The position numbers and the translations under genes were made by a program. From NCBI GenBank assembly GCA_013393545.1, contig JABXHG010000577.1, positions 1 to 37,477 on the forward strand: a stretch of DNA of 37,477 nt. Reading direction: 5' to 3'. The stretch comes from Alteromonadaceae bacterium. Lineage in GTDB: Bacteria; Pseudomonadota; Gammaproteobacteria; Pseudomonadales; Oleiphilaceae. A model generated the notes under the pieces. The model was not told the DNA's origin and searched no databases. It saw only the letters and a list, made by a program, of their open reading frames with translations. Shown one piece after another: positions 36,334 through 37,477 of this stretch. Positions within the stretch are counted from its first letter, which is position 1. Every line of letters begins with the position of its first letter.

Positions 36334-36370
36334 GGGGTCGGGTACGGGGTCAGACCCCGTACCCGACCCC
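36334..36370. repeat. R3-c perfect palindrome after yajQ
   Basis: This is a perfect palindrome with arms of 18 bases (GGGGTCGGGTACGGGGTC) around one central A. It starts 4 bases after the yajQ stop codon and lies about 20 bases upstream of the proposed permease start. Palindromes of this GGGGTCAGACCCC style occur as scattered intergenic repeats and have been linked in other genomes to REP-type transposases; none is present in this window. Confidence 0.88.
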
Positions 36371-36374
36371 ATTA

Positions 36375-36857
36375 TTAATCGCGGAAATTGTTGAACTGGA
36401 GTGGGACATCCAGTTCGGCTTCTTTCAGCATGGCGATGGCCTGTTGCAGGTCGTCACGCTTCTTGCCGGTCACACGCACTTTATCGCCCTGAATGCTGGC
36501 CTGGACCTTCATCTTCTGTTCCTTAATCATCTTCACGATCTTCTTGGCCATATCGGTCTCGATGCCCTGCTTCAGGGTAAAGTGCTGTTTCACCAGTTTG
36601 CCGGCCTTGCTGTCGCCTTCCTCGGCCAAGGCACGCGGATCAATCTGGCGCTTGGCAAAGGCCATACGCAGCATTTCTTTCAGCTGTTCCAGCTGGAACT
36701 CCTGCTCGGCGCTCACCGTGATGGTCTTGTCACTCAGCTCGAAGTCCGCATCCACATTCTTGAAATCCCAGCGATTACCCAGATCGCGCTTGGCCTGGTC
36801 CACGGCGTTGGTGACTTCGTGCATGTCGGTTTCGGAAACGATGTCGAAAGATGGCAT
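36375..36857 (-). CDS. yajQ: YajQ family nucleotide-binding protein
   Basis: YajQ proteins bind nucleotides and RNA; a Xanthomonas member is a cyclic-di-GMP effector and a Pseudomonas member has been tied to phage transcription. The 160 residues begin MPSFDIVSETDMHEVTNAVD and show RWDFKNVDADFELSDKTITV, GDKVRVTGKKRDDLQQAI and the C-terminal LDVPLQFNNFRD, all standard. The length matches the family (about 160). It has its own gene unit between R3-c downstream and the argG terminator upstream. Confidence 0.96.
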   Translation of the reverse strand: MPSFDIVSETDMHEVTNAVDQAKRDLGNRWDFKNVDADFELSDKTITVSAEQEFQLEQLKEMLRMAFAKRQIDPRALAEEGDSKAGKLVKQHFTLKQGIETDMAKKIVKMIKEQKMKVQASIQGDKVRVTGKKRDDLQQAIAMLKEAELDVPLQFNNFRD

Positions 36858-36912
36858 GGTGGTTTATTCTCCGGAAAAGCGGTAAAAACTGCCGGGCAGT
36901 ATCGCATGGTTC

Positions 36913-36944
36913 AAACAAAAACGCCCAGCGTATGCCGGGCGTTT
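36913..36944 (-). terminator. Intrinsic terminator of argG
   Basis: On the minus strand AAACGCCC and GGGCGTTT (36944-36937 and 36926-36919) form an 8-bp stem with a 10-base loop, followed by TTTTTGTTTG. It lies 26 bases after the argG stop codon and upstream of yajQ, and is a clear Rho-independent terminator. Confidence 0.85.
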
Positions 36945-36969
36945 AATGAGGTTGTAATTGCCCTAGAGC

Positions 36970-37477
36970 TTAAAGCTTACGCCCCTTACTCGCCGCAATC
37001 CGCAACCGCAGTGCGTTCAGCTTGATGAAGCCTTCGGCGTCTTTCTGATCATAAGCGCCTTCATCTTCCTCGAAGGTGGCAATCTTCTCGTCGAACAGGG
37101 AGTCGTCAGACTTCCGGCCAACTACTTCCACATTGCCCTTGTACAGCTTCAGGCGGACCACGCCGTTCACGTATTCCTGGGTGGTGTCGATCAGTGCCTG
37201 CAGCGCCTCGCGCTCCGGCGACCACCAGTAACCGTTGTAGATCACCTCGGCGTAACGCGGCATGATGCTGTCTTTCAGGTGCGCCACTTCACGGTCCAGG
37301 GTGATGGACTCAATGGCACGGTGGGCACGCAGCATGATGGTGCCGCCCGGTGTTTCGTAACAGCCACGGGACTTCCTGCCCACGTACCGGTTCTCGCCGA
37401 TGTCGACGCGGCCGATCCAGTTGTCGCGGGCCACCTTGTTCAGTTGGTCCAGCACTTCGTGCGGCTTCACGTCCTGC
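36970..37477 (-). CDS. argG: Argininosuccinate synthase, C-terminal part (cut by window edge)
   Basis: ArgG condenses citrulline and aspartate with ATP in arginine synthesis. The last 169 or so residues of about 400 are visible. They include [68 protein letters not shown] and [19 protein letters not shown]. The GTG at 37470 is an internal codon; the frame continues off the right edge ([12 protein letters not shown]). The gene ends at its own terminator. Confidence 0.96.
   Translation of the reverse strand, partial: QDVKPHEVLDQLNKVARDNWIGRVDIGENRYVGRKSRGCYETPGGTIMLRAHRAIESITLDREVAHLKDSIMPRYAEVIYNGYWWSPEREALQALIDTTQEYVNGVVRLKLYKGNVEVVGRKSDDSLFDEKIATFEEDEGAYDQKDAEGFIKLNALRLRIAASKGRKL

Overview
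The window looks like a chromosomal segment of a marine gammaproteobacterium, most likely Marinobacter or a close relative. This rests on gene order and protein character only; no database search was possible. Composition is moderately GC-rich and the genes are tightly packed. No stretch of 300 bases lacks a gene, and I saw no tRNA, rRNA, CRISPR array, prophage or transposase gene.

Region 1 (1-14856, minus strand) is the classical translation, envelope and lipid A block. Read in transcription order it is rpsB, tsf, pyrH, frr, uppS, cdsA, dxr, rseP, bamA, skp, lpxD, fabZ, lpxA, lpxB, rnhB, then the 5' part of an ilvD gene cut by the left edge. It covers two translation factors, UMP kinase, isoprenoid and phospholipid precursors, outer-membrane assembly and the first steps of lipid A synthesis. 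A divergent promoter region (14857-15133) separates it from Region 2.

Region 2 (15134-22847, plus strand) holds map, glnD, dapC, a small ArsC/Spx-family gene, dapD and dapE: N-terminal Met removal, nitrogen sensing and the succinylase branch of lysine/diaminopimelate synthesis. Every gap from dapC to slyX contains a palindromic repeat built from GCCACGAAATCCACGAAAG-type arms (called R1 here). Two composite copies in opposite orientation flank dapD.

Region 3 (22952-27558) is accessory. It has slyX, a membrane-anchored cold-shock-domain protein, a second kind of palindromic element (R2), a small unknown gene overlapping a Clp-N/P-loop ATPase gene, and a hipBA toxin-antitoxin operon with three evenly spaced operators.

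Region 4 (27562-32797, minus strand) has a glyoxalase I gene and a four-gene operon for the compatible solute glucosylglycerate: D-glycerate 3-kinase, glucosyl-3-phosphoglycerate phosphatase, the synthase (GT81) and a GH13_18 phosphorylase. Together they form a closed make-and-recycle loop around 3-phosphoglycerate.

Region 5 (32798-37477) contains a second R2 element, selO, an orphan higA antitoxin preceded by a 14-codon remnant of its toxin gene, an AmpG-like permease with no ordinary start codon at its natural N-terminus, yajQ, and the 3' part of argG with its terminator. A third palindrome family (R3, GGGGTCGGGTAC type) sits 2-4 bases after the stop codons of the permease and yajQ genes, with a degenerate copy near 28.05 kb.

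The best candidates for something undescribed are the R1 repeat system in the dap cluster, the Clp-N/P-loop ATPase with its overlapping partner, and the membrane-anchored cold-shock protein.
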